Source: Actinomyces sp. HPA0247
GTDB lineage: Bacteria > Actinomycetota > Actinomycetes > Actinomycetales > Actinomycetaceae
Assembly (NCBI GenBank): GCA_000411415.1
Contig: KE150450.1
Location: 1,190,932 to 1,254,931 of the forward strand
Length of the DNA stretch: 64,000 nt
Direction of reading: 5' to 3'
Numbering within the stretch: position 1 is the stretch's first letter; each line of letters begins with the position of its first letter. This document shows, one piece after another, positions 34,788 to 43,151 of this stretch. The notes under the pieces are model-generated. The model saw only the letters and a program-made list of their open reading frames with translations. It made no database searches and was not told where the DNA came from. The translations under genes were made by a program, and so were the position numbers.

Positions 34788-36209
34788 ATGAGCGCCACCA
34801 TGGTGTCAGTGACTGTGATCGACTCCGATGGCACCTCCGATTTCGCGGCCCCTGAAGGGACGACGGTCGCGGGCCTGTGCGCCATGCTGGAGATCGATCT
34901 GTCCCTCCCTTCCGTCCGTATCTCCTATGCGGATGGGCGCCCCCTCGAAGGTGGCGCAGTCCTCGGACGCGACCTCCCCGCGGGATCCACCATCGCCCTA
35001 TCGAGCCGCGTCCTGTCCGCGCAACAGCTGAACGAGGCCTCGGCCCGCCAGGAGAATCAGTGGCTGTCGCCCGCCCTGGCCCTGGTCGGCTTCTGCTTCC
35101 TGATCCTTGGCGCCGTCTCTTCTCTCTGTCTCCTGCCCCTCCTGGGCGATGCCGCCCTCGTCGGTTACCAGCACGTTGAGGAGGGCCCGCAGTGGGCCAG
35201 GGCCATGTCGGCCATCCCCTTGTGGGTGCGCGCGCTCTGCTCGCTCGTCTGCTGCATTGCTTCGGCTGTTCCTCTCTTTGCGTCGCGCAAGGTGCGCTCG
35301 CGCCCCATGCTGCTTCTCCTCCTGCCTGCCCTCGCCGGATACAGCGCTATCGGTTTTGTGGCCGTCGCCGGTATTCACGCCCTGACGATTGCTCCCGTCG
35401 TCGGTGTCTGGGTCGCCCTCATCGTCTCGCTGGCCGTCGTGTCGTTGACGGTGACCCCCTCTGCCCTCAGCGCGTTGATCGCCTGGGTGAGTGCCACCGT
35501 CCTCGTGACGATTGGCGCCATCCCCTTCTTCTCCCTCATCAACATTGCACCGCTGTCCGTCATGGTCGGCGTCTACCTGTTGCTCATGGCGCCTCGCCTG
35601 GCGCTGCGCGTGCCCGACAGTCAGCTCGTCGATGCTTCCGCCGTACAGACGATCGCCTCACGCATCCGCCAGCCCCCTGTCCAAAAACCCAGCCCGGTCA
35701 CCGGTGGACGCATGGCCACCGTCCTCGGGCACACGGAGGCGCGCAACACCCTGCTGGTTGTCGCCTCATCCATCTTCATCCTCGTCGGTGGCATCTGGTT
35801 GCCTCGTCGCGTGGCGCCCGTAGATGACATGGGGCAGGGAATCGCAAGCCTCGTCCTCATCATTGCCGCAATCATCGTGCTGCTCACCGCGCCGCGTGCC
35901 ACGCGCACCCACCTCGGGCACATCCTGCCGCGCCTGACGGCCTGCGCGCTCCTGTATGTCCTCCTCTTCGGTGGCTGGATCACGCTGCCTGTGTCGCTCG
36001 GCTGGATGTATCCGCTCATCCCTCTGAGCATCATCCTCATCCTCGGCATCGTCACGGTCATCATGACCGGCTTCGTCGAACCCAAGGGCCATGCAGCCCT
36101 CATCGGTACGATCCTCGACTTCATCCAAACCTTCTGCACCTTCGCACTTCTACCCGCGGCGTTCATGTCTTCGGGTCTCTTCCTGTTCGCTTGGAGGGCG
36201 GTCCTGTAA
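34788..36209 (+). CDS. EccD-like type VII secretion membrane protein (copy 1)
   Basis: A 473-residue protein. Residues about 5-75 match a ubiquitin-like (YukD-type) fold (VTVIDSDGTSDFAAPEG, then ALSSRVL). They are followed by about eleven hydrophobic segments, the layout of EccD, the channel-forming ESX subunit. The ATG at 34788 has ACGGAGG four bases upstream; the earlier in-frame start at 34743 was rejected. The locus has a second eccD-like gene at 38914. Its stop overlaps the RDD-FHA gene (TAATG). Confidence 0.8.
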   Translation: MSATMVSVTVIDSDGTSDFAAPEGTTVAGLCAMLEIDLSLPSVRISYADGRPLEGGAVLGRDLPAGSTIALSSRVLSAQQLNEASARQENQWLSPALALVGFCFLILGAVSSLCLLPLLGDAALVGYQHVEEGPQWARAMSAIPLWVRALCSLVCCIASAVPLFASRKVRSRPMLLLLLPALAGYSAIGFVAVAGIHALTIAPVVGVWVALIVSLAVVSLTVTPSALSALIAWVSATVLVTIGAIPFFSLINIAPLSVMVGVYLLLMAPRLALRVPDSQLVDASAVQTIASRIRQPPVQKPSPVTGGRMATVLGHTEARNTLLVVASSIFILVGGIWLPRRVAPVDDMGQGIASLVLIIAAIIVLLTAPRATRTHLGHILPRLTACALLYVLLFGGWITLPVSLGWMYPLIPLSIILILGIVTVIMTGFVEPKGHAALIGTILDFIQTFCTFALLPAAFMSSGLFLFAWRAVL

Positions 36210-37783
36210 TGCCTGACACCACAAAGACCCCGTTCGCGTCCGCAACCCCCTCGCGGCTCGTCGGCGCCTATGTCATCGACATGCTCGTCCTGGGCGCGCT
36301 CCTCGCCGCGACGTGGCTCGTCTACTTCACGCCCCTGACGATCACACTCATCACCGTCGAGGCCGTGATCGCCGCAGGGATCATGCTCGGCGCCACCGGA
36401 CGCACCCCCGGCATGGCTGCCATGCGCGTGTGCCTCATCCGTGATGAGGACGACGCCCAGACGCCGTCCCTGGGCGCTGCGATGGGCTACATCGCCCTGA
36501 CCGCGCTGCTCCAGATCACGATTGTCGGACCCCTCGCCTGTCTGGCGATGGCCCGCGATGGCCGCACCTGGCTGACTGGCCCCACCCGCACCCGCCTCGT
36601 CGACCTGCGTCAGCATGCGGCGCTCGCGGCCGGACCGGGAGCCGCTGGCATGGCCGGGTACTCCGAGCGTCCGCGCCCGGGCCAGGCTCCCAGTGGTTTC
36701 GAGAGTGTTCACCCGGCGAGCTCGCCGAACCAGTGGGGCGCCCCGAGCGCACCGCTCACGCCCGTTCCGCAGGCGGCTCTCGACTACTCGGCGCCCGGCC
36801 AACGCGCCAACGACCCTTACGGGCCCGATTACAGTGCGCCTTCTGTTCCGGCTGCACCTTCTGTTCCGGCTGCACCCCCGCAGGGCGTGCCCGATGCGCA
36901 TCGGCCGGCTCCCCAGCGGCCTGCATACGCGCCCGCCGCGCAGGCTCCCGCGCCCTCCTCGCAGATTCCGTCGATGCCCACGTTCTCGTCGCCGGCTTCC
37001 GACGTGCCCGCGGCCCCCGCATCTGTTCCGCAGGCCCCTGCGCCCGCCTCGCAGGTTCCCGCTGCTCCGTCGATGCCCACGTTCTCGTCTCCGGCTTCGG
37101 ATCTGCCCGCGTCACCTGTCTCTGTTCCGCAGGCCCCCGCGCCCGCTCAGCAGGACACCTGGGGTGCGCCCGCCCAGCAGGACACCTGGGGTACGCCCGC
37201 TCAGCAGGCGCCCACGCGGCCTCAGTATTCGCAGAGCGCCCCGGCCTCGTACTCTGAGCCGTCCTTCGAGACCATGCCCTATCGCGGCCCAAACGGTGCG
37301 GTCGCCGGCATGTCCGCACCGCCGCCCACTCGCCGCGCCGTTCAGGCGGGCCAGGCTGCCGAGCAGGCATACGCGGCCCAGCAAGCGCAAGCGCCGCAGG
37401 GTGGCCGTTCGCAGTGGGGTGCCCCCGCCGCTCCCGCGCGTCCTCAGCTGCTGTGGCTCATCTTCGACTCCGGGCAGCGAGAGCTGATCGATGAGCCTCT
37501 GGTCCTCGGGCGCAGGCCTGCGCCCGTCGAAGGCTCGCGGTCCGTCATCGTGCCGGACACGACCCTGTCGCTGTCGCGCACGCACATGCGCATTGGGCCG
37601 ACCGCGACGGGTGTGTGGATCGAGGACGCCTTCTCTGCCAACGGCACGGAGATTCGCACGCCTGATGGGCGCATTTCTGCGCTCGCGGGCGGGCAGGCCG
37701 TTGAGGTTCCCCCGGGCACTGAAATCATCGTGGTGGACCGTCGCGCCACGATCGTCCTAGCGGACGCCGATTCGGTGCAGTAA
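36209..37783 (+). CDS. RDD membrane domain - FHA phosphothreonine-binding protein
   Basis: A 524-residue fusion. Residues about 10-130 form an RDD-type membrane domain of three or four helices (SRLVGAYVIDMLVLG, then ATGRTPGMAAM). About 270 residues of Pro/Ala/Gln/Ser-rich linker with imperfect repeats follow. The C-terminus is an FHA domain (LVLGRRPAP, then LSLSRTHMRI and FSANGTEI), which binds phosphothreonine peptides. The ATG overlaps the eccD1 stop. It could read out signalling by a transmembrane kinase such as the one at 13 kb (inference). RDD-FHA proteins are frequent in actinobacterial T7SS loci. Confidence 0.85.
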   Translation: MPDTTKTPFASATPSRLVGAYVIDMLVLGALLAATWLVYFTPLTITLITVEAVIAAGIMLGATGRTPGMAAMRVCLIRDEDDAQTPSLGAAMGYIALTALLQITIVGPLACLAMARDGRTWLTGPTRTRLVDLRQHAALAAGPGAAGMAGYSERPRPGQAPSGFESVHPASSPNQWGAPSAPLTPVPQAALDYSAPGQRANDPYGPDYSAPSVPAAPSVPAAPPQGVPDAHRPAPQRPAYAPAAQAPAPSSQIPSMPTFSSPASDVPAAPASVPQAPAPASQVPAAPSMPTFSSPASDLPASPVSVPQAPAPAQQDTWGAPAQQDTWGTPAQQAPTRPQYSQSAPASYSEPSFETMPYRGPNGAVAGMSAPPPTRRAVQAGQAAEQAYAAQQAQAPQGGRSQWGAPAAPARPQLLWLIFDSGQRELIDEPLVLGRRPAPVEGSRSVIVPDTTLSLSRTHMRIGPTATGVWIEDAFSANGTEIRTPDGRISALAGGQAVEVPPGTEIIVVDRRATIVLADADSVQ

Positions 37784-37800
37784 CGCGCGATCGTCTGGAG

Positions 37801-37832
37801 GATCCCGCTGTGGCCAAGGCTGCAGCGGGATC
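37801..37832 (+). terminator. Rho-independent-like terminator after the RDD-FHA gene
   Basis: GATCCCGCTG (37801-37810) pairs perfectly with CAGCGGGATC (37823-37832) around a 12-base loop and is followed by TCTTGTCT. It starts 17 bp after the stop codon. Confidence 0.7.
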
Positions 37833-38107
37833 TCTTGTCTACGGTGAAGTGGCCGATCCTCATACACAGCATCGAAAACGCAAGACATGCAACGAATACG
37901 CATCATTGTGTCAATATGTTTGAAACGCGCCACAAAGTCCGTTGGAGGGGGTTCTTGGAGGAGTTTTTGTCCCCGCGAAAGCTGATTTTTTGTTATTCGG
38001 TTAATTTCGAGAGTCGCTGCCCGTGAAAGAGTCGCGAGCGATAAAACGAGGGAGGGGCCACCCCATCGATGGGGTGGCCCCTCCCTGAGCGCGTATGCGC
38101 GGTGCTA
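37833..38107. other. AT-richer gap between convergent units, ending in a 38-bp palindrome
   Basis: No gene is visible. The stretch 37860-38040 is markedly lower in GC than the neighbourhood and has several T-runs, for example around 37985-38005. A perfect 38-bp palindrome at 38049-38086 (centre ATCGAT, arms rich in GGGGCCACCCC) lies just after the WXG100 gene end and probably terminates transcription coming from the minus strand. Confidence 0.5.
38049..38086 (-). terminator. 38-bp perfect palindrome, terminator of the WXG100 pair
   Basis: Positions 38049-38067 are the exact reverse complement of 38068-38086. The element lies 22 bp after the minus-strand WXG100 stop. On the minus strand it is followed by CGTTTTATCG. 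Abundant small ESX substrates are often followed by strong terminators. Confidence 0.75.
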
Positions 38108-38389
38108 TCAGAAGCGGGCGGCGCTAGCCTGGTCCGTCTGCTGGTAGTTGGAACGCGCGGAGTCCACGGCCGCGGAGGTGCGGGTGAGGACGTCCTTCAG
38201 GCCGTCGAGGCCCTGGTTCCACTGGACCTGCGCAGCGTTGTAGGCTTCCTGAGCCTGGCCTTCCCACGAGGAACGCAGCTGGTTCAGCGTGTTCTCGAGG
38301 TCGTCGAGGCAGCTCTGCAGGTTGGAGGCGCCGGTCTTGATGTCGGCGGCGGCGCTATCGAGAGCGGCGTAATTTACCTGGAAATCCAT
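38108..38389 (-). CDS. WXG100-family ESX substrate (EsxB-like)
   Basis: A 93-residue helical hairpin protein with the central W-x-G motif (SSWEGQAQEAY) and a C-terminal YQQTD that fits the T7SS export signal YxxxD/E. These proteins are secreted as dimers with a sister WXG100 protein; the YxxxD-bearing partner engages EccC. It lies 23 bp downstream of the other WXG100 gene. Sequence: MDFQVNYAALDSAAADIKTG at the N-terminus. Confidence 0.93.
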   Translation of the reverse strand: MDFQVNYAALDSAAADIKTGASNLQSCLDDLENTLNQLRSSWEGQAQEAYNAAQVQWNQGLDGLKDVLTRTSAAVDSARSNYQQTDQASAARF

Positions 38390-38412
38390 CTTCAGTCTCC
38401 TGTTCTAATCTC

Positions 38413-38718
38413 TCACAGTGCGCCGAGGATCTGCGAGAACGAGCTCTCGGTCTCGGCCTCGTTGGACTGCATTGCCTTGTCGGCGCTGCTCAGGTTGTCC
38501 GCGAGCTCCTGAAGAGCCTGGTTAACCTTCGCCGCGTTGTCCTGCCACTGCTGCATCAGCTGGGTGAACTGAACCGAGGCGCTGCCCTGCCACGAGCTGC
38601 CGATGGTCGACAGGTCGCCCTCGAGGCGACGGAAGTGGCCCTGCAGGTCGTTGTAGGTGGACTCGATCGCGGAGACGCCCTGTGCAAGGGCGCCATCTAC
38701 GGCCCGCTGGTCTGCCAT
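38413..38718 (-). CDS. WXG100-family ESX substrate (EsxA-like)
   Basis: The start was set at the ATG of MADQRAVDG (101 residues) with GGAGG seven bases upstream; an in-frame extension to 38823 is rejected. The W-x-G turn reads SSWQGSASVQF. No YxxxD/E signal is seen in its C-terminus, so it probably leaves the cell bound to the neighbour at 38108. The pair is transcribed away from eccD2. Confidence 0.93.
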   Translation of the reverse strand: MADQRAVDGALAQGVSAIESTYNDLQGHFRRLEGDLSTIGSSWQGSASVQFTQLMQQWQDNAAKVNQALQELADNLSSADKAMQSNEAETESSFSQILGAL

Positions 38719-38913
38719 GTGAACCTCCATTTGTATGAGTGAACTCTCTCGCGGGGATGCGTGAGAGCATGGGGACACATGAATACTAACCATGTTTTCA
38801 TCTCTTTTTTCAATGTTACGCAAAAATCATGACAAAACCTGACCGACAACCTAGACTTACAGGGTTGTGTCGTGTAGCCACAGACCCCATCACGCGGCAA
38901 CCGGGAGGATCCA
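38719..38913. promoter_or_regulatory. Divergent regulatory gap between the WXG100 pair and eccD2
   Basis: For the minus-strand WXG100 pair a -10-like TAGTAT (38783-38788) is followed by a long leader of about 65 bases containing CTCTC/GAGAG complementarity that could fold. A -35-like TTGAAA lies 20 bp upstream, longer than ideal. On the plus side only a ribosome-binding site (GGGAGGAT before 38914) is clear. Confidence 0.35.
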
Positions 38914-40275
38914 ATGGCATCGAAAGCAGCTCGTGGAGTCGCGCTGATTCCACTCACGATTACCTATGGCGTGGATCGGACCGACGTGACGATCCCGCAG
39001 TCGATTCCGTTGGTGGAGCTCCTGCCCGGCCTCGTTGAATCCGTTGGAGCTTTCAGTGATCAGCCCACAAATGACGGTTTCGCAGTGCGAACCGCCTCGG
39101 GTCGTCTCCTCGATCAATCGAAGTCCCTGTCTGCCCAGGGGGTGCGCGCCGGTGCTGCGCTGACACTCGAACCCCTCGGCGAGGGCGCTGCCGACATGGT
39201 CTACGACGATCTCACGGAAGCGGTTGGTCAGGTCGTCGAAAGAGTGTCCACTCCTTGGACGCGTGATGATGCTCGCACCTTCGCCGCGCTGTCTGCCGCC
39301 GCGCTGATTTTCGTCGCTGCCGTCCTCCTGGCGACCACACCGCAGGACGCCATTTCCTCCATGCAGTCCGGCAACGTCGCCTTCTTCAACTACGTCTACG
39401 GTGCGATCGGAGTGGTTGCCGCGCTCCTCGTGACCGGTACCTCAGCGGTCGTGACCCGCAAGTATCCCGGGCCCGCCGGTATCGCCCTCGCCCACACCGT
39501 GCCCTTCCTGACCGCCGCGTCGGCGCTGCGCCTGTCGCAGAGTCAGTGGGACACCGGCGGCTGGATCGCCGTCGGTGTTGGCCTGCTCGTCGGCTCTCTC
39601 GCCGCGCTGACCCTCCCGAAGCGCTATCGAATCTCGATCGCCGCCCCGCTCGTCCTGGGAACGATGATGGCCGCCACCGGACTCATGGTGAAGGTCGGAT
39701 CCCTCTCCCAGGTCGGCGTGTCCGCCCTGCTCTTCGCTCTGGTCATTGTGCTGCTCCAGCTCGCGCCGTGGATCGCCCTCGCGCACATCCCGGTGAGGAT
39801 TCTGGACGCGAACACCAGCGAACAGATTCCAGCCCAGGGGATCACCGATCAGGTGACCACATCGTTCGTGTTCGTCGTGTCCCTGCGCGCCGGTGGTGCG
39901 CTTGCGGCGGTCTTCCTGACGGTGTCGATGCTCAGCACCGCCGGCTTGCGCTCTTTCTCCGTGCCTCTGGCGCTGGTGGTCCTCGGCTCGGTCTCTCTCA
40001 TCCTGCAGACCCGCTCGATCCGCGCCCGCGTTGAGGTCCTCCTCAGCTCGCTGACGGGCCTGACGACGATCCTGGTCGGTGCAACCCTCGTGACCCGCGC
40101 CGACCCGGCGAGCCTGCCGTGGGTGACGCTCTCCGCGATTGCCGCCGCCCTCGTCCTCGTCGTCACGAACGTTGTCGGGCCTCGTGCGCGCCCGCACCTG
40201 ACGCGCATTGCGGACACCATCGCGGTGCTCTCGCTCTTTGTCCTGATCCCTCTGGCCGTCTACCTGTGGGGCTGA
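38914..40275 (+). CDS. eccD: Type VII secretion integral membrane protein EccD (copy 2)
   Basis: A 453-residue protein with a ubiquitin-like N-terminus (PLTITYGVDRTDVTIPQS, then GAALTLEPL), a cytoplasmic linker and about eleven transmembrane helices from residue ~125. It is first in an eccD-eccB-mycP operon, which makes it the better candidate for the core EccD. The ATG has a GGGAGGAT site. eccB starts 3 bp after the stop. Confidence 0.9.
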   Translation: MASKAARGVALIPLTITYGVDRTDVTIPQSIPLVELLPGLVESVGAFSDQPTNDGFAVRTASGRLLDQSKSLSAQGVRAGAALTLEPLGEGAADMVYDDLTEAVGQVVERVSTPWTRDDARTFAALSAAALIFVAAVLLATTPQDAISSMQSGNVAFFNYVYGAIGVVAALLVTGTSAVVTRKYPGPAGIALAHTVPFLTAASALRLSQSQWDTGGWIAVGVGLLVGSLAALTLPKRYRISIAAPLVLGTMMAATGLMVKVGSLSQVGVSALLFALVIVLLQLAPWIALAHIPVRILDANTSEQIPAQGITDQVTTSFVFVVSLRAGGALAAVFLTVSMLSTAGLRSFSVPLALVVLGSVSLILQTRSIRARVEVLLSSLTGLTTILVGATLVTRADPASLPWVTLSAIAAALVLVVTNVVGPRARPHLTRIADTIAVLSLFVLIPLAVYLWG

Positions 40276-40278
40276 GTC

Positions 40279-41724
40279 ATGCCGTCGAGTAAAGACATCC
40301 TGGAAGCCCAGCGTTTCAATCGCAACCGCCTGATTACGGCGTTCACGTCCGGTACCCCCGGGGGCCGCGAGGTCGATCCTCCCTCGCCGGTGCGTCCCCT
40401 GCTGTTCGGCGTGCTCGTCGCGCTCGTTATGTGTGTCGGCGCTGTGGGTATGCGCTTCTTCAACACGAATCCGGACCTGTCGGGTATGAATTTCGTGCTG
40501 GTTGACGTCAAGTCAACGGGCGCGCGCTACTTCCTCGCCAATGGCGTCCTTCATCCGATCTCGAACGTGACGACCGCGCGCCTGCTGGCTCAGGAGTCCG
40601 GCCTGACGATCGTGTCGGCCAGCGCTGAGTCCCTGGACGATATCCCGCGCGGTGCTCAGATCGGGCTGTCGGGCGTGCCCGACGACGTCCCCGGAAAGGA
40701 TCAGCTCGCGAAAGTGTGGCTGTCCTGCGTCATCGAGGAGAATCACCACACGTGGGTCGGGCAGACTCTGCCGGAGGCTAACTTCCCGCTCACTCCCGCG
40801 ACCTCCGCGCTCGTGACCCCGGACCACGGCAAGACCACCTACTTCGTGGACACCAAGACGGAGAAGAAGTACCTCATCGACGAGACGGATTCGCGTCTGA
40901 GCGACTGGGTCCTCGCGTTCCAGAACCGCGTCGGTTACCCCGTCGAGGCCGACCCGCAGTGGGTGGATCTCTTCCCCTCCGGGACGCCGCTGAAGTCGTG
41001 GAGCTACAGTGACATCCCGAATGCGGGTGCCCCCGCGACGGACCTGCCCGGCCCCCTCAAGGACGCGAACCTGACGATCGGCACGGTCATCGAGCAGACC
41101 AACACGAAGGGCGAGGTCCAGAGCGCCTACCTGGTCGTGAACTCCTCGCAGCTGGCGGTCTTCAACTCCACCGCCGCGCGCCTGTATCGTGACGCGCCGG
41201 CCACGAGGCAGTTCGACACGGACATGTTCAAGGACGTGACTCCCGTCCACGCGGACTTCATCGGCGAGGACTGGCCAGCCTACGACGACTTCTCGGATCC
41301 CGTGTGGGACGACCAGAAGGCCGACGCGTCGAATCGTACGGCCCTGTGCGCGCAGATGACGACCTCCAACACCACCCCCAAGCTCGGTCTGTACACGATG
41401 CCGCGTCAGCGCGCGATCGAGGCCTCGTACGATCCTGAGTCCGTGAGCTCCTCCTCTCCGACCACGAACCGCTCGGTGACGGTGGCGGGCGGCTCCGGCG
41501 CGCTCGTTGCGATCACGTCTGCGGGCAGCCAGGCGGCGGCCTACGCCTTCGTGTCGGACCAGGGATACATCCATTCGCTCGGCCCCACTCCGATGGTGTC
41601 CATGAAGGCGCTGGGCTGGACCGAGGAGAACGTGTCGACGATCCCGGAAGCGTGGGCGAATATCATTCCGCCGGGTTCCGACCTGACTCCGCAGGCGGCC
41701 GCCTCGTCAGTGGGGCTCTCGTGA
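40279..41724 (+). CDS. eccB: Type VII secretion protein EccB
   Basis: EccB is the periplasm-facing ESX core subunit. The 481-residue product has a short cytoplasmic N-terminus with AQRFNRNRLITAF, one membrane helix (about residues 40-60) and a large extracytoplasmic domain. Family-type motifs are VDVKSTGARYFLANGVLHPI and NVTTARLL. Length and topology match EccB. It sits between eccD and mycP, with the mycP GTG overlapping its stop. Confidence 0.95.
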   Translation: MPSSKDILEAQRFNRNRLITAFTSGTPGGREVDPPSPVRPLLFGVLVALVMCVGAVGMRFFNTNPDLSGMNFVLVDVKSTGARYFLANGVLHPISNVTTARLLAQESGLTIVSASAESLDDIPRGAQIGLSGVPDDVPGKDQLAKVWLSCVIEENHHTWVGQTLPEANFPLTPATSALVTPDHGKTTYFVDTKTEKKYLIDETDSRLSDWVLAFQNRVGYPVEADPQWVDLFPSGTPLKSWSYSDIPNAGAPATDLPGPLKDANLTIGTVIEQTNTKGEVQSAYLVVNSSQLAVFNSTAARLYRDAPATRQFDTDMFKDVTPVHADFIGEDWPAYDDFSDPVWDDQKADASNRTALCAQMTTSNTTPKLGLYTMPRQRAIEASYDPESVSSSSPTTNRSVTVAGGSGALVAITSAGSQAAAYAFVSDQGYIHSLGPTPMVSMKALGWTEENVSTIPEAWANIIPPGSDLTPQAAASSVGLS

Positions 41725-43151
41725 CCCGGGGACGGGCGCGCGTGCGCTCGCTTCGCCGTGGCCTCGTGGGAGCTGCCGCGGTGGCGGGGCTCGCGCTCGC
41801 GCCGGTCCTCGCTCCCGCGTCCTCCTCGGACGAGGCCGGGGCATCCTCCGCGTTCGGCCCGGCGATCGCGCACGCCGACCCCGCCCCGACGCCGAGCGTG
41901 CGTCCCACGCCCACGGCGCCGCCTTCGGACGCTCCGACGGAGGCGCCGGAGGAACGCAAAGAGGAGACCTGCCCGCAGGATTCCCCCCGGTATATCAAGC
42001 AGGAGCCCATCATCCTCGATCAGGTGGGCGTTCGTCGTGCCTGGGATATTTCGCGCGGCGCGGGCGTCACGGTCGCAGTTGTGGACTCGGGCGTGGCCGC
42101 CGGTAACGAGCACTTCAACTCGGGTGATCCCTCCGTGGTCCTGCCGGGCATCGATCTGAGCGGTGAAGGCACGGATGGGCGCGTCGACGTGGGCGAGCAC
42201 GGCACGGCAATCGCCGGTGCGATCGCTGCTCGGCAGCTTCCTGCGGCGAAGGGCTCAGGCCTCATCGGTGTCGCCCCCGAGGCGAAGATCCTACCGGTGC
42301 GCATCGAGACCGGCCTCGAGCAGGGCAATACCGACAAGCCGGGGCAAGAACCCTTCATGTCGCGCGTTGCCCGCGCGATCCGCTGGGCCGCCGACAACGG
42401 CGCGCAGATCATCGTCGTCGCCCAGTCCTCTAAGGACCCGAACTCGGACCTGGAGGCCGCGGTTGCGGCCGTGCGAGGGCGCGCGCTCGTCGTCGCGTCC
42501 ACCGGCAACACCTACCAGGACCAGAAGGACAACGAGGTCGTCTACCCGGCGGCCTACGAGGGCGTCCTGGCGGTCACCGCCTCGGATGCCAACGGTTTTG
42601 CCTCGGATCAGCAGGTGCACGGTGCGCACGTGGATCTGGCGGTGCCCGCTGCGGTCATTCACACGACCTGGTTCGACCAGGCCGATTGCCTGGTCGGCGG
42701 GTACTCGGGCGATACGCCGCTGCCCTCCTCGTCGTACGCGACGGCCTACGCCGGCGGTTTCGCGGCCCTCGTGGCCTCGCAGTTCCCCAACGAGTCCCCG
42801 GACATGTGGAAGTACCGCCTCGAGGTGACTGCGCTGCGCGGCGCCTCCGATCAGCGTACGAATGAGCTCGGGTGGGGCATTGTTGCGCCCTACGAGGCGC
42901 TCACCTTCGACGACATTGGCACGAGGTACGGGCCGCCTCACCCGGATCAGGCTGGCCACCCCGTTCCGAGCCGCCCCGCACAAGTGTCCCCGCATCTGAC
43001 GAGCCGCGACAACATCATGACGATGCGCACATACATCGTCATTGGGATCGTCGTCCTGGGGGCTGCGGCCCTCGGCGGCCTCGTCATCCTGTCGTACCTG
43101 CGTGGTCGGCCGGTTGCCGTCGAACGAGATGACGACGAGGACACGCCATGA
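41721..43151 (+). CDS. mycP: Membrane-anchored mycosin protease MycP
   Basis: The 476-residue subtilase begins at the GTG overlapping the eccB stop. It has a signal peptide, a Pro/Thr-rich propeptide-like segment, then a catalytic domain with D122 (VAVVDSGV), H160 (EHGTAIAG) and S338. The Ser motif is SSSYATAYAGG in place of the usual GTSFAAP. A single C-terminal helix (about residues 441-463) anchors it, followed by a short basic-acidic tail. This is the true ESX mycosin, needed to stabilise the secretion complex in mycobacteria. The next protease gene overlaps as ATGA. Confidence 0.92.
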   Translation: MTRGRARVRSLRRGLVGAAAVAGLALAPVLAPASSSDEAGASSAFGPAIAHADPAPTPSVRPTPTAPPSDAPTEAPEERKEETCPQDSPRYIKQEPIILDQVGVRRAWDISRGAGVTVAVVDSGVAAGNEHFNSGDPSVVLPGIDLSGEGTDGRVDVGEHGTAIAGAIAARQLPAAKGSGLIGVAPEAKILPVRIETGLEQGNTDKPGQEPFMSRVARAIRWAADNGAQIIVVAQSSKDPNSDLEAAVAAVRGRALVVASTGNTYQDQKDNEVVYPAAYEGVLAVTASDANGFASDQQVHGAHVDLAVPAAVIHTTWFDQADCLVGGYSGDTPLPSSSYATAYAGGFAALVASQFPNESPDMWKYRLEVTALRGASDQRTNELGWGIVAPYEALTFDDIGTRYGPPHPDQAGHPVPSRPAQVSPHLTSRDNIMTMRTYIVIGIVVLGAAALGGLVILSYLRGRPVAVERDDDEDTP

